DNA of 63,946 nucleotides from Anaerolineae bacterium (GTDB taxonomy: Bacteria > Chloroflexota > Anaerolineae > JAFGEY01): the NCBI GenBank assembly GCA_016783145.1, contig JADHXD010000007.1, forward strand, positions 1-63,946. Direction: 5' to 3'. The notes beneath the pieces were generated by a model that saw only the letters and a program-made list of their open reading frames with translations, made no database searches and was not told the DNA's origin. A program made the position numbers and the translations under genes. Positions 7,231-15,907 of this stretch are shown in pieces (position 1 is the first letter of the stretch; every line of letters begins with the position of its first letter).

Positions 7231-8730
7231 CTAGTCCCTGGTACGCAAGTGAGGGAACAAGAGCACCTCGCGAATGGACTCTTGGTCCGCAAAGAGCATC
7301 ACCAGGCGATCGACGCCCGTGCCAAAACCACCACAGGGAGGCATCCCATAGCGCATGGCCCGCAAATAGTCCTCGTCCATCGGATGTGCCTCCTCGTCGT
7401 CCGCCGCGTACATGCTGTTCATGTCCTGGAATCGCCGCTCCTGGTCGAGGGGGTCGTTGAGTTCGCTGAACGCATTGCCGCACTCCAGGCCCCCGATAAA
7501 GAACTCGAAACGCTCGACGTGTGTCCGATCACCGGGCTTGGCCTTGGCCAGCGGAGAGATGTCGTACGGATAGTCCAGGATAAAGGTAGGCTGCAGCAGG
7601 GTCGGCTCGACCGCGGCGAGCAAGGACTTGTCGATCAAATACCCCCAGGTCGCCCCCGTCTTGGCCGGCAGCCCCTGGGCACGAATGGCTTCCGAGAGCT
7701 GCTCGGCGATCGGATAGCGCGTGTAGTCGATCCCGGTCACGTCGACGATCGCCTCGCGCAAGGTCACCCTGCGCCACGGTGGGCTCAGGTCGATCTCGTG
7801 TCCCTGGTAGGTGATGGCCGTGCCCCCGGTCACCTGCTCCGCCACATAGGCGACCATCTGCTCTGTCAGCTCCATCACGTCGTTATAGTCCAGGTAGGCC
7901 GCGTAAAACTCGAGCTGGGTGAACTCGGGGTTGTGCTTGTAGCTGACGCCTTCGTTGCGAAAATCGCGCCCGATCTCGTAGACCCGATCGTACATGCCGA
8001 CGAGCAGCCGCTTGAGGTACAGCTCGAACGAAATGCGCAGGTAGAGATCTTGGTGAAGCTGGTTGTGATGGGTGACAAAGGGACGCGCCGCTGCACCACC
8101 GTAGATGGGCTGCAGGATCGGGGTCTCGACCTCGAGAAAGTCGTGCCCGTCGAGGAACTGCCTCAACGCCTGAATCACGCGCGCCCGGAGGCGAAAGATC
8201 TGACGGACATCCGGGTTGACAGCCAGGTCAGCATAGCGCTGGCGATAACGGGCTTCCTTGTCGACGAGGGTGTTGAACCTCTGTCCCTCGCTTTCCTTGC
8301 CAAGTGGCAGAGGAGAGAGGGCCTTGGAAAGCAGCTCAAGCTCGGTTGCCCGGACTGTCACTTCGCCGGTGCGCGTGCGAAACAGAGAGCCCGTGAACCC
8401 AAAGAAATCGCCCAGGTCAGACCGGCGCTTGAATAGCTCGAAAGCGCCACCATCTACCTCCGAACTGCGCACGTATACCTGCAAACGCCCATATCCATCC
8501 TCGATGTGGGCAAAGATCGACTTGCCCATATCGCGGAAGCTGTGCAGTCGCCCAGCCACGCTAACTGTAGTTTCGGTCGCACTTTCCCGCGCCTCGGCAG
8601 CCAGGAAAGCGTCTATCGCATCCTGAGTCGTATGGGTACGCCTGCACCGTGCGGGATACGGATCGATCCCCTGCTGGCGGATCCACTCCAGCGTACCCAG
8701 CCGCTGTCTCTCTTGATCGTTGAGCGCCAC
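7231..8730 (-). CDS. lysS: Lysyl-tRNA synthetase, class II
   Basis: The 499-residue enzyme charges tRNA-Lys. An N-terminal OB-fold anticodon-binding domain is seen (VSVAGRLHSFRDMGKSIFAHI, residues 57-77). The class II catalytic core follows, with FLEVETPILQPIYGGAAARPF, the YLRISFELYLKRLLVGMYDR block, motif 2 (GRDFRNEGVSYKHNPEFTQL) and motif 3 (GGFGTGVDRLVMLF). Length is normal. The usual THHNALDMDLYLR text reads THHNQLHQDLYLR here, and the common GIGIDR of motif 3 is GTGVDR; both are mild changes. It is the last gene of an operon with two GreA-type factors, 40 bp after greA2. Confidence 0.95.
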   Translation of the reverse strand: MALNDQERQRLGTLEWIRQQGIDPYPARCRRTHTTQDAIDAFLAAEARESATETTVSVAGRLHSFRDMGKSIFAHIEDGYGRLQVYVRSSEVDGGAFELFKRRSDLGDFFGFTGSLFRTRTGEVTVRATELELLSKALSPLPLGKESEGQRFNTLVDKEARYRQRYADLAVNPDVRQIFRLRARVIQALRQFLDGHDFLEVETPILQPIYGGAAARPFVTHHNQLHQDLYLRISFELYLKRLLVGMYDRVYEIGRDFRNEGVSYKHNPEFTQLEFYAAYLDYNDVMELTEQMVAYVAEQVTGGTAITYQGHEIDLSPPWRRVTLREAIVDVTGIDYTRYPIAEQLSEAIRAQGLPAKTGATWGYLIDKSLLAAVEPTLLQPTFILDYPYDISPLAKAKPGDRTHVERFEFFIGGLECGNAFSELNDPLDQERRFQDMNSMYAADDEEAHPMDEDYLRAMRYGMPPCGGFGTGVDRLVMLFADQESIREVLLFPHLRTRD

Positions 8731-8770
8731 CCTGTTCTCTCCGTCGCGCCGGACACTCAGGCCCTGCGCG

Positions 8771-9253
8771 TCATTCCACGCTTTGAATGCAGAACTCGAT
8801 CTCGCCGACGGGCGCAGCGATCACGACGCACTCGCCCGCCTTGCGCCCAAGCAGCGCACGCCCCAGCGGCGACTCGTTCGAGATGTAGCCCTTTCTTGGA
8901 TCGGCTTCCACAGATCCGACAATGCAGTAGTTCTCCGGAACGCCATCCGCGCCCTCTGTAACGGTGACCTTGTTCCCCAGCCCGATGACTTCGTGCGTCT
9001 GAGGCGTCTCAATGATCACTGCCGTTTTCAGGACCTGTTCCAACTGAAGAATGCGGCCCTCGATGAAGGCTTGCTCATTCTTGGCAACGTCCAGGTCAGG
9101 GTTCTCAAGAGCGGAGGCTTGCGCAGAAGCCTGTTCGAGCGACTCCTTGAGCTGCCTAATCGCTTGCGGACGACGGACCTTCCGCAGATAGTCCAGCTCT
9201 TCCTGTACCTTTTTCAGTCCATTCGGCGTTACAAATGAGACTTGCTCCGGCAT
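8771..9253 (-). CDS. GreA-family transcription factor, divergent paralog
   Basis: The 160-residue protein has the GreA layout: an N-terminal coiled coil (LKKVQEELDYLRKVRRP ... AFIEGRILQLEQVL) and a C-terminal FKBP-like domain ending SNESPLGRALLGRKAGE. The tip of the coiled coil differs from true GreA. The GDLSEN sequence that carries the catalytic acidic pair is replaced by ASALEN, and the loop appears about four residues longer. The essential Asp is thus missing while a Glu-Asn remains. It may be a non-cleaving Gre homologue, comparable in concept to Thermus Gfh1. ATG at 9253 has GAGGGG 5 nt upstream. It lies 61 bp after the canonical greA. Confidence 0.85.
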   Translation of the reverse strand: MPEQVSFVTPNGLKKVQEELDYLRKVRRPQAIRQLKESLEQASAQASALENPDLDVAKNEQAFIEGRILQLEQVLKTAVIIETPQTHEVIGLGNKVTVTEGADGVPENYCIVGSVEADPRKGYISNESPLGRALLGRKAGECVVIAAPVGEIEFCIQSVE

Positions 9254-9314
9254 CGTCACCCCTCGTATGCGCTTGGCTGGCGCCTACCGACAGAGCTGCC
9301 GTGGTGCCAACGTG

Positions 9315-9791
9315 CTACCCGATCTCTAGGATGGTAAAGGTGGTCACGCCACCAGGCGTGTTGACCTCAACGACATCGCTCACACTACACCCCAGGAGTG
9401 CCCGTCCCAGCGGTGACTCATTCGAGATACGCCCCTTGCTCGGATCGGCCTCCGTAGAGCCGACGAGTCGAAACGTCTCCGGGTCGTAGCCGTCTTCCTG
9501 CACAGTGACGGTGCAGCCCAAGGCCACGCGATCCCGGTGTCCGTTGTTCTCGATGAACTGCACGTTCTTGAGGATCGCTTCCAGGGTCATGATGCGCCCT
9601 TCGACGAACGCTTGCTCTTCCTTGGCCGCATCATACCCGGCATTCTCTGAGAGATCGCCCTCTTCCTTGGCTACACGGATGTGCTCGGCGACTTCTGAAC
9701 GCCTCACTCGTTGCAGGTACACGAGCTCCTGCTGGAGCCGTTCGTAGCCTTCTCGAGTCAATAACGTGGGATTTCCCATTTTTCTTGTCAT
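9315..9791 (-). CDS. greA: Transcription elongation factor GreA
   Basis: The 158-residue product has the usual GreA length. Its coiled-coil tip carries EEGDLSENAGYDAAKEEQAF, with the Asp46 and Glu49 pair that positions the second metal in RNA polymerase. The C-terminal domain ends SNESPLGRALLGCSVSD. It rescues backtracked RNA polymerase by stimulating transcript cleavage. The ATG at 9791 is chosen because it gives the standard length and follows AAGGA; the longer open frame to 9917 is probably untranslated. First gene of the greA-greA2-lysS operon. Confidence 0.93.
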   Translation of the reverse strand: MTRKMGNPTLLTREGYERLQQELVYLQRVRRSEVAEHIRVAKEEGDLSENAGYDAAKEEQAFVEGRIMTLEAILKNVQFIENNGHRDRVALGCTVTVQEDGYDPETFRLVGSTEADPSKGRISNESPLGRALLGCSVSDVVEVNTPGGVTTFTILEIG

Positions 9792-9919
9792 CACTTCCTT
9801 GAGGATCAGTCCAGGATCATGGATAAACAAAAAGCGTCGCGCTGAACGACGCAGGCGAATACTGGATTGAGTTGGGCGCTCGGGGAACTCTAGATGGACT
9901 CTCTGCTCACGATGCAACC

Positions 9920-9948
9920 ATTATAACCCAGATCCGCGATTTTGTAAA
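9920..9948 (-). promoter_or_regulatory. Sigma70-type promoter of greA-greA2-lysS
   Basis: On the minus strand TTTACA (9943-9948) and TATAAT (9920-9925) are 17 bp apart, about 125 bp before the greA ATG. Confidence 0.65.
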
Positions 9949-9990
9949 GTGCCGAGTGGATCACAAAACCACAGTACCTGTCTGATATGG

Positions 9991-10029
9991 GAAAAAGGAG
10001 AGCGCGAGGCAAATGCCCTCGAGCTCTCC
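9991..10029 (-). terminator. Intrinsic terminator after rplT
   Basis: On the minus strand a long stem (GGAGAGC ... GCTCTCC, with GAGGCA/TGCCTC inside) is followed by TTTTT. It ends the infC-rpmI-rplT operon. Confidence 0.85.
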
Positions 10030-10114
10030 GGGAAACCGCTCCCCTGATCAGACCACAGGTCCGTGGAAAAGACTCTTCCTGCTCCCCTGCGTCCGAAAAC
10101 GGCCGGCACGTGCG

Positions 10115-10471
10115 CTATGCGGGTGTAACCTCTCTCGCCACGTCTACCAATTTGGCAAAAGCGCGCGTGTCGTTGACGGCCAAGTCGGCCAGCATTTTCC
10201 GATCGACCTGCACACCCGCGATCTTGAGTCCGTACATCAGTTGACTGTACGACAAGCCGCTCGCGCGAGATGCCGCGTTGATGCGCAGGATCCACAGCCG
10301 TCGCATATCGCGCTTGCGATTGCGTCGATCGCGATACTGGTAGCGACCGGATTTCATCACCGCCTGGTTGGCAGTACGGAAGAGACGACGTCGACCGTGC
10401 CGATACCCCTTGGCCCTCTGCAGCACTTTCTTGTGCCGCCGATGAAGCCTCACTCCACCCTTAACTCTCAT
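10115..10471 (-). CDS. rplT: 50S ribosomal protein L20
   Basis: The 118-residue basic protein has the L20 signature: an [26 protein letters not shown] start, [29 protein letters not shown] (residues 29-57) and the [20 protein letters not shown] block. It binds 23S rRNA early in large-subunit assembly. In many bacteria L20 also represses its own operon by binding the mRNA. It starts 12 bp after the rpmI stop. Confidence 0.97.
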   Translation of the reverse strand: MRVKGGVRLHRRHKKVLQRAKGYRHGRRRLFRTANQAVMKSGRYQYRDRRNRKRDMRRLWILRINAASRASGLSYSQLMYGLKIAGVQVDRKMLADLAVNDTRAFAKLVDVAREVTPA

Positions 10472-10483
10472 TGGTCATCCCCT

Positions 10484-10705
10484 CTAGCCGCTCTTTTTCA
10501 GATAGGGCGCCAACTTGGCGACACGCCTGATGCTGCCCTTTGTCTTCACTTCGGTCATCTCTCGCGCCCCAGTCTTGCTGCGCTTGGAGCGACGGCGCAT
10601 ATAACCTTTGCCGCCCTTCCCGCCGCCGTGCGTTCGCATCAGCTTGCCCCGGCCGCTGTACCTGAACCGCTTGGCCGTGGCCTTGTGCGTCTTGATTTTG
10701 GGCAT
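10484..10705 (-). CDS. rpmI: 50S ribosomal protein L35
   Basis: The 73-residue protein starts MPKIKTHKATAKRFRYSGRG, as L35 does. The usual 64-66 residues are slightly exceeded by a C-terminal extension (EVKTKGSIRRVAKLAPYLKKSG replacing the short RRVKKMLPY tail). It lies between infC and rplT in the conserved order. The infC-rpmI gap carries a folded RNA element (10741-10804). Confidence 0.95.
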   Translation of the reverse strand: MPKIKTHKATAKRFRYSGRGKLMRTHGGGKGGKGYMRRRSKRSKTGAREMTEVKTKGSIRRVAKLAPYLKKSG

Positions 10706-10740
10706 TATGCCTCCTCACTCGATCTAGTCTTCCTTTTACC

Positions 10741-10804
10741 AGGCAACAACGAAGGGACAGCCGACGTTCCCTGTCCCTCCATCACAGCGTTCTGTGTGTT
10801 GCCT
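10741..10804 (-). promoter_or_regulatory. Structured leader between infC and rpmI, candidate L20 operator
   Basis: The gap can fold as a three-way junction. The outer stem is AGGCAACA (10741-10748) with TGTTGCCT (10797-10804). Inner hairpins are AGGGACAG (10753-10760) with CTGTCCCT (10771-10778), and CACAG (10783-10787) with CTGTG (10792-10796). No T-run follows. The position matches that of the L20 translational operator known from enterobacterial infC-rpmI-rplT mRNA. L20 binding here is inference. Confidence 0.55.
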
Positions 10805-10841
10805 AGGGAATCAACCGCGCACACCTGTGGGCGGTTTGCAG

Positions 10842-11357
10842 TTAACCCTTGTTGCTCGGGCTGAGGATCATCAACAGGCTGCGGCCCTCCATACGGGGCG
10901 AACTTTCGATCTCTGCCACCCCTGACAGCCGCGTCGCGACCTCTTGCAGCAGCACTCGCCCGATCTCCGGATAGGTGATCTCGCGCCCCCGGAACCAGAC
11001 GCGCACCTTTACCTTGTATCCCTGCTTCAGAAAACGCTCCGCATCGCGCACCTTGAAGTCTATGTCGTGCTCACCCGTCTTGGGCCTGAGGCGGATCTCT
11101 TTGACCTCGACACTCTTTTGCGCTTTTCGGGCCTTGCGCTCCCGCTTTGCCTTTTCGTACAGGAACTTGCCATAGTCCATCATACGGCACACGGGAGGAT
11201 CAGCATTGGGAGCGACCTCCACCAAGTCCAGGCCTTGCTCTCGCGCCTTGGCCAAGGCGTCTCGCATGGGGACCACGCCGATCATGCCCTCTTGCCCGAC
11301 GAGCCGCACTTCCCTGGCCCGTATGCTTTCGTTTACTCGATACCTTTTCTCGCTAAT
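10842..11357 (-). CDS. infC: Translation initiation factor IF-3, AUU start
   Basis: The 171-residue protein has the IF-3 N-domain (RVNESIRAREVRLVG, then GLDLVEVAPNADPPVCRMMDYGKF) and the C-domain (KEIRLRPKTGEHDIDFKVRDAERFL). Starting at the first usual codon (GTG at 11309) would delete the conserved RVNESIRARE segment. The frame is closed by TGA at 11361-11363. The only plausible start in between is ATT at 11357, which has AAGGAG (11364-11369) 6 nt upstream and gives the standard N-terminus. AUU initiation is known for E. coli infC, where IF-3 discriminates against it and so represses itself. First gene of infC-rpmI-rplT. Confidence 0.93.
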   Translation of the reverse strand: MSEKRYRVNESIRAREVRLVGQEGMIGVVPMRDALAKAREQGLDLVEVAPNADPPVCRMMDYGKFLYEKAKRERKARKAQKSVEVKEIRLRPKTGEHDIDFKVRDAERFLKQGYKVKVRVWFRGREITYPEIGRVLLQEVATRLSGVAEIESSPRMEGRSLLMILSPSNKG

Positions 11358-11409
11358 CGCTCACTCCTTGCGACGATCGCCCAAGACCCTGTTCTGATTC
11401 AATGTCCCA

Positions 11410-11438
11410 AATATATCATACTTGCTCTTTAATGTCAA
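11410..11438 (-). promoter_or_regulatory. Sigma70-type promoter of infC-rpmI-rplT
   Basis: On the minus strand TTGACA (11433-11438) and TATATT (11410-11415) are 17 bp apart, about 50 bp before the infC start. Confidence 0.75.
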
Positions 11439-11595
11439 GTCTCTGCGATCCTGCGATCTCAGCCTCACGGCGAGCGGCACGTTGGCGGCCCCAGCATCGG
11501 TGATACGTCGCACAGCTCATTGGGTCGTTGATCTGGGGTATCGGCCAGCCGGTCCGCTTCCGGGCGGACACCGCCCCCTGATCCCGCCGATCTTT

Positions 11596-11624
11596 TTGTC
11601 GTTATGGCGACGTTGTGCTAAAAT
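11596..11624 (+). promoter_or_regulatory. Sigma70-type promoter of trmD
   Basis: TTGTCG (11596-11601) and TAAAAT (11619-11624) are 17 bp apart, 25 bp before the trmD ATG. Confidence 0.55.
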
Positions 11625-11649
11625 GGCACCGTAAACGGGGAGGAAACGG

Positions 11650-12426
11650 ATGCATATCGACATCTTTACGCTGTTCCCGAGCATGTTTGTCGGGCCGTTT
11701 GGAGAAAGCATCGTCAAACGAGCGCAAGAGGCAAACCTGGCCTCGATCGCGATTCACGACATCCGTGACTGGGCTCCGGGGAAGCATCACCAATGCGACG
11801 ATACACCCTATGGTGGCGGTGGGGGTATGGTCATGAAGCCGGAGCCTGTCTTCTATGCGGTAGAAGCGGTGTTGGGCATGGGGCCAGGTGATCCGCCTCC
11901 ATGCCCGATCATCCTCCTCACTCCTCAGGGAGAGCGGTTTACCCAGCAGACAGCCCGCGAACTGTCTTGCCACGAACGTCTGGCTCTGGTCTGCGGACGG
12001 TATGAGGGCATAGATGAACGCGTGCGAGAGCACTTGATCGCCCGCGAGATCAGCATCGGCGACTATGTCCTGTCAGGCGGCGAACCCGCCGCCATCGTGG
12101 TCGTGGATGCAGTCATTCGCCTCCTACCCGGCGCACTGGGCGACCCCAGCGCAACGTTCGACGATTCGCACGCCTCTGGCTTGCTCGAATACCCTCACTA
12201 CACCCGGCCAGCGGCCTTTCGTGGCTGGGCGGTGCCCGAGATCCTCCTCTCTGGACATCACGCCAACCTATCTCGATGGCGGCGCGAGGCTTCACTGTAC
12301 CGTACCTGGCTGCGCCGCCCAGACCTGCTGCAGGCAGCAAACCTAAGTGAAGCGGATCGCGCCTTTCTGCGCAGGCTAGAGACAGATCCCGTCCGAGAAG
12401 GGTCCCCGGACCGTCAAGATCCATAG
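11650..12426 (+). CDS. trmD: tRNA (guanine-N1)-methyltransferase
   Basis: The 258-residue SPOUT enzyme methylates G37 in tRNAs, which prevents +1 frameshifting. Recognisable are the start [15 protein letters not shown], the substrate motif [18 protein letters not shown], the knot segment [17 protein letters not shown], and [15 protein letters not shown]. The C-terminal domain has [10 protein letters not shown] and [29 protein letters not shown] lies just before the ATG. It is not in the usual rpsP-rimM-trmD-rplS setting; here it pairs with RNase J, 21 bp downstream. Confidence 0.96.
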   Translation: MHIDIFTLFPSMFVGPFGESIVKRAQEANLASIAIHDIRDWAPGKHHQCDDTPYGGGGGMVMKPEPVFYAVEAVLGMGPGDPPPCPIILLTPQGERFTQQTARELSCHERLALVCGRYEGIDERVREHLIAREISIGDYVLSGGEPAAIVVVDAVIRLLPGALGDPSATFDDSHASGLLEYPHYTRPAAFRGWAVPEILLSGHHANLSRWRREASLYRTWLRRPDLLQAANLSEADRAFLRRLETDPVREGSPDRQDP

Positions 12427-12447
12427 GCACAGCGATTGGATGAAGCG

Positions 12448-14109
12448 ATGAGTGACAAGATCCGCATCGTCCCCCTTGGTGGGCTCGGCGAAGTCGGCAA
12501 GAACATGATGGTCATCGAGTACGATCGCCAGATCCTGGTGATCGACGCGGGGCTGATGTTTCCCGAGAATGACATGCTCGGCATTGACCTGGTGATCCCC
12601 GACTTTGGGTACCTGATGGACAAAGCGGACCAGGTGCAAGCGATCATCGTGACCCACGGACACGAGGACCACATCGGCGCGCTGCCCTATCTGCTTCGCG
12701 AGATCAACGTCCCCATCTACGCCACAGCACTCACAAGGGGACTCGCAGAGATCAAGCTCAGGCGGCATCACATCCTCGACCAGGCGACCTTTCGCACGAT
12801 CCGCAGCGGAGACAGGGCGTCCATTGGGCCTTTTGAGATCGAGTTCTTTCGGGTCACGCATAGCATTCCCGATGGGGTCGGGCTGGCCATCGACACCCCG
12901 GCAGGACTGATCGTCCACTCGGGAGACTACAAGTTCGATCATACGCCGGTAGATGGACAGCCGACAGACTTTGCCCGGCTGGCCTCTTTTGGGGGACGAG
13001 GTGTGCTCGCCCTGCTGGCGGACAGCACGAATTCCGAATCTGCTGGCTTTACTCCTTCAGAACGCGTCGTCGGGGAGGCCTTTGATGCCGTCTGCCGGGA
13101 AGCGCAGGGACGGATCATCGTCGGCACGTTCGCCTCGCTGATCTCGCGCATCCAGCAGGTCATGCACTGTGCAAAAACGCACGGTCGCCAGGTCGCGATC
13201 GCCGGACGGACCATGGTCGACAACGTGACGATGAGCCGAGCATTGGGCTATATTGACATTCCTCCCGACACCTTGATCCCGCTGACCGAGATCCAGTACT
13301 TGCCCCCGGACAAGGTGATCATCATGGCAACGGGCACCCAGGGCGAGCCATCCGCTGCCTTGGCCAAGATGGCTCGACAGCAGCACCCGCAGGTGCGCAT
13401 CCAAAGAGGGGATACGGTCATTATGTCAGCCCAGACCATCCCCGGCAACGAAGAGATGGTACACCGGACGGTGAACCGCCTGTACCAGCGAGGGGCCAAC
13501 GTCGTCTACGATCGCATCGCCCCGGTTCACGTATCGGGGCACGCCAGCCAGGAGGAACAGAAACTTCTGATCAACCTCATCCGCCCCCAGTACCTGATCC
13601 CCATCCATGGCGAGCTGAGGCATCTCCACGCCCACGCACGGATCGCGCACGAACTGGGCATGCCCAGAGCGCATACCCTGGTGGTGGAGAATGGCTACGT
13701 GCTCGAATTCAGCGCCGGAAAAGCGTCGATCGGCGAACGCGTGCCAGGAGGGTACGTCTTTGTCGATGGCACAGGGGTCGGCGACGTCGGGCCGGGCTTG
13801 TTGCGCGAACGTGAGCAACTCGCCAACGACGGGTTCGTCACCATCATCGTCCCACTGACGGCAGACGATCAACTCGCCGCCCCCTCACAGATCGTGACTC
13901 GCGGGTTCATCTTTCAGCCCGAGTCGGGCGAGCTCCTGGAAAAGATCGCTGAATGGGCCGCGAACGTGATCGACCAATGCCTGCCTGCCCGCAAGGCCGA
14001 TCTGGCCACCGTCCTGCGCCGAGAGCTCCAAGACCGCATCTATGACGAGACCAAGCGCAGGCCGATGGTCATCCCCGCTCTCACCCATTTTACTTTCCAT
14101 AAGAATTGA
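12448..14109 (+). CDS. rnj: Ribonuclease J
   Basis: The 553-residue protein is a metallo-beta-lactamase/beta-CASP RNase, which acts as 5'-exonuclease and endonuclease in mRNA decay and rRNA maturation. The start IRIVPLGGLGEVGKNMMVIE, the zinc motif THGHEDHIG (residues 69-77), FRVTHSIPDGVGLAIDTPAG, the SGDYKFD and LLADSTNSE blocks, and the beta-CASP segments PGNEEMVHRTVNRLYQRGA and HVSGHASQEEQKLL are typical. The C-terminal domain (LTADDQLAAPSQIVTRGFI onwards) is complete. ATG 12448 is preferred over TTG at 12436. Confidence 0.95.
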   Translation: MSDKIRIVPLGGLGEVGKNMMVIEYDRQILVIDAGLMFPENDMLGIDLVIPDFGYLMDKADQVQAIIVTHGHEDHIGALPYLLREINVPIYATALTRGLAEIKLRRHHILDQATFRTIRSGDRASIGPFEIEFFRVTHSIPDGVGLAIDTPAGLIVHSGDYKFDHTPVDGQPTDFARLASFGGRGVLALLADSTNSESAGFTPSERVVGEAFDAVCREAQGRIIVGTFASLISRIQQVMHCAKTHGRQVAIAGRTMVDNVTMSRALGYIDIPPDTLIPLTEIQYLPPDKVIIMATGTQGEPSAALAKMARQQHPQVRIQRGDTVIMSAQTIPGNEEMVHRTVNRLYQRGANVVYDRIAPVHVSGHASQEEQKLLINLIRPQYLIPIHGELRHLHAHARIAHELGMPRAHTLVVENGYVLEFSAGKASIGERVPGGYVFVDGTGVGDVGPGLLREREQLANDGFVTIIVPLTADDQLAAPSQIVTRGFIFQPESGELLEKIAEWAANVIDQCLPARKADLATVLRRELQDRIYDETKRRPMVIPALTHFTFHKN

Positions 14110-14135
14110 CAGCCGGGAAAAGGCTGTGGTACAAT
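14106..14135 (+). promoter_or_regulatory. Sigma70-type promoter overlapping the rnj stop
   Basis: TTGACA (14106-14111) and TACAAT (14130-14135) are 18 bp apart; the -35 box includes the rnj TGA. It should drive the next two genes. Confidence 0.7.
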
Positions 14136-14169
14136 AGGGCAGCAAACGCAAACATGCCCGGAGGGTGTG

Positions 14170-15903
14170 ATGTCTGAGGAGTTGATCGAGCAACTCAACA
14201 CGATCGACAGGTTCCAGAGCCTGCCCCCTGAGAGACGGCAAGAGATCGCCCGGATCGCTGCCAAGCTGAGGCCTGCCCCCCTCTTCGAATCGCTTTCAAG
14301 TGCTGAGCTGTTGGCCTTGGCCGCAGAGGGCACGCTCAGGCGATACGAAAGCGGGGACGTGATCATCCGCAAAGGAGACACGGACAAGACCTTCTACGTG
14401 ATTGTCAGAGGGTACGTACGTGTGTGGAGCAGAGACGGCAATGGCAGCCCGCGCTTGCTCAACTACCACAGCAGGGGCGACTTTTTCGGGGAAATGGCTC
14501 CCCTGAACGACATGCCGCGCTCGGCGAACGTCGACGTGGTGGAGGACGTGGAACTGGTCGTGTTCTCAGACGAAGGGTTTGAGCGCATCATCGCTTACCC
14601 ACAGATCAGCGAGTACCTGCGCAGTTGGGGCCAGGAGCGCATTCGGCGCAGCAACAGAGCCTTTGACGGCAAGCACTGGGATGAGATCTCGATCGTGCTG
14701 GCGCACAAGAGCTGGGTCGCCCTGATGCAGATGGTGTTCTTTCCCATCACCCTGATCATCCTTTCTTTGGCCGTAGGGGCGCTGCTGCACACGCTCGCGC
14801 AGGCCCCGAGCCAGATCATACTCAGCGTCGTCATCGCCATATCGGTGGGAATGGGACTGTGGACTTTCTGGATGTGGGAAGACTGGAGGAACGACGATCT
14901 GATCGTCACCTCAAAGCGCATCGTCCACATCGAGCGCATCCTGATCCCCCCCTTCCCCACCGAGCGGCACGAGGAGTTTGTCGAGCAGGTTCAGGACATC
15001 ACCACCCGCAATCACGGCCTATGGACGTGGCTGTTTGGCGTTCACTCCCTGGAGGTCAAGACGGCAGGGGCCGGCACCATCCGCTTTCCCTATCTGGACG
15101 ACGCGGCCCACATCCAGGAAGAGATCTTTCGCGCACGAAGGCTGGCTCGCACCCGGAGGATCGGGGAGGAGCGAAGCCGTATCCGAGAGAAACTGCTGAC
15201 CGAGCTCGAACGTCCTGTGGACCCGATCACGCCACTGGAGAGTGGCGAGCAGGTTCAGGTGACCCCGGAGCACACCGGCCTCGTCAGGATCGTCGACTAT
15301 TTCATCCCGCGTACCCGCATCGTCAAGAGCGATCAGATCATCTGGCGCAAGCACTGGCTGATCCTTCTCGGGGCGATCGTGCCCCCTGTGTTACTGCTGA
15401 TAGGCTGCCTGATTGCGTTGGGCTTGGCTCTTGCCCGGCCAGGTATCCTGGCCCGAGTGCCTCTGTCCTACACGGTCCCGGTGCCGCTATTGGCCCTGCT
15501 CTTTGCCTTTGCCTGGTACCTGTGGCGCTACGACGGGTGGCGGAACGATGTCTACATTGTCACTGAATCGCGGATCGTGGACATAGAGGGCTCTCCCTTT
15601 CACCTCCAGAAGGAGAGCCGCAAAGAGAGCACGTTCGATGTCATTCAGAACACCGATGCGAGCAGCCCGAACTGGCTCTTTCGCGTCCTGAGGATCGGCA
15701 ATGTCGAGATACACACCGCTTCTCAGCAAGAACCCTTTTCCTTTGACCTGGTGCCTCGTCCAGAAGAGGTGCAGCAAGAGATCTTTAAGCGGCTGACCGC
15801 CTTCAGAGAAAGCAGAGCTCGCGAAGAGAACGAACGGCAGTACAACGAGTTCAGCAGGTGGTTCGGCACATATCATCGCTCACTGAGCGAACAAAAGGAG
15901 TAG
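14170..15903 (+). CDS. Cyclic nucleotide-binding domain protein with two bacterial PH-like domains
   Basis: The 577-residue protein begins with a cNMP-binding domain (residues about 35-150: LFESLSSAELLALAA, YESGDVIIRKGDTDKTFYVI, GDFFGEMAPLNDMPRSANV). A pair of membrane helices follows (around 180-235), then a PH-like domain (WRNDDLIVTSKRIVHIE ... HSLEVKTAG). A second helix pair (LILLGAIVPPVLLLIGCLIA and a partner) leads to a second PH-like domain (WRNDVYIVTESRIVDIEG ... NVEIHTA). The two helix-PH units look like an internal duplication, as in YdbS/YdbT-type proteins. It is likely a membrane sensor gated by a nucleotide, but the signal and output are unknown. GGAGG is 5 nt before the ATG. Confidence 0.8.
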   Translation: MSEELIEQLNTIDRFQSLPPERRQEIARIAAKLRPAPLFESLSSAELLALAAEGTLRRYESGDVIIRKGDTDKTFYVIVRGYVRVWSRDGNGSPRLLNYHSRGDFFGEMAPLNDMPRSANVDVVEDVELVVFSDEGFERIIAYPQISEYLRSWGQERIRRSNRAFDGKHWDEISIVLAHKSWVALMQMVFFPITLIILSLAVGALLHTLAQAPSQIILSVVIAISVGMGLWTFWMWEDWRNDDLIVTSKRIVHIERILIPPFPTERHEEFVEQVQDITTRNHGLWTWLFGVHSLEVKTAGAGTIRFPYLDDAAHIQEEIFRARRLARTRRIGEERSRIREKLLTELERPVDPITPLESGEQVQVTPEHTGLVRIVDYFIPRTRIVKSDQIIWRKHWLILLGAIVPPVLLLIGCLIALGLALARPGILARVPLSYTVPVPLLALLFAFAWYLWRYDGWRNDVYIVTESRIVDIEGSPFHLQKESRKESTFDVIQNTDASSPNWLFRVLRIGNVEIHTASQQEPFSFDLVPRPEEVQQEIFKRLTAFRESRAREENERQYNEFSRWFGTYHRSLSEQKE

Positions 15904-15907
15904 GCTG

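Noticed and set aside
7024..8436. 470-codon frame opposite lysS
   Set aside because: lysS is certain on the minus strand and this frame has no recognisable domain.
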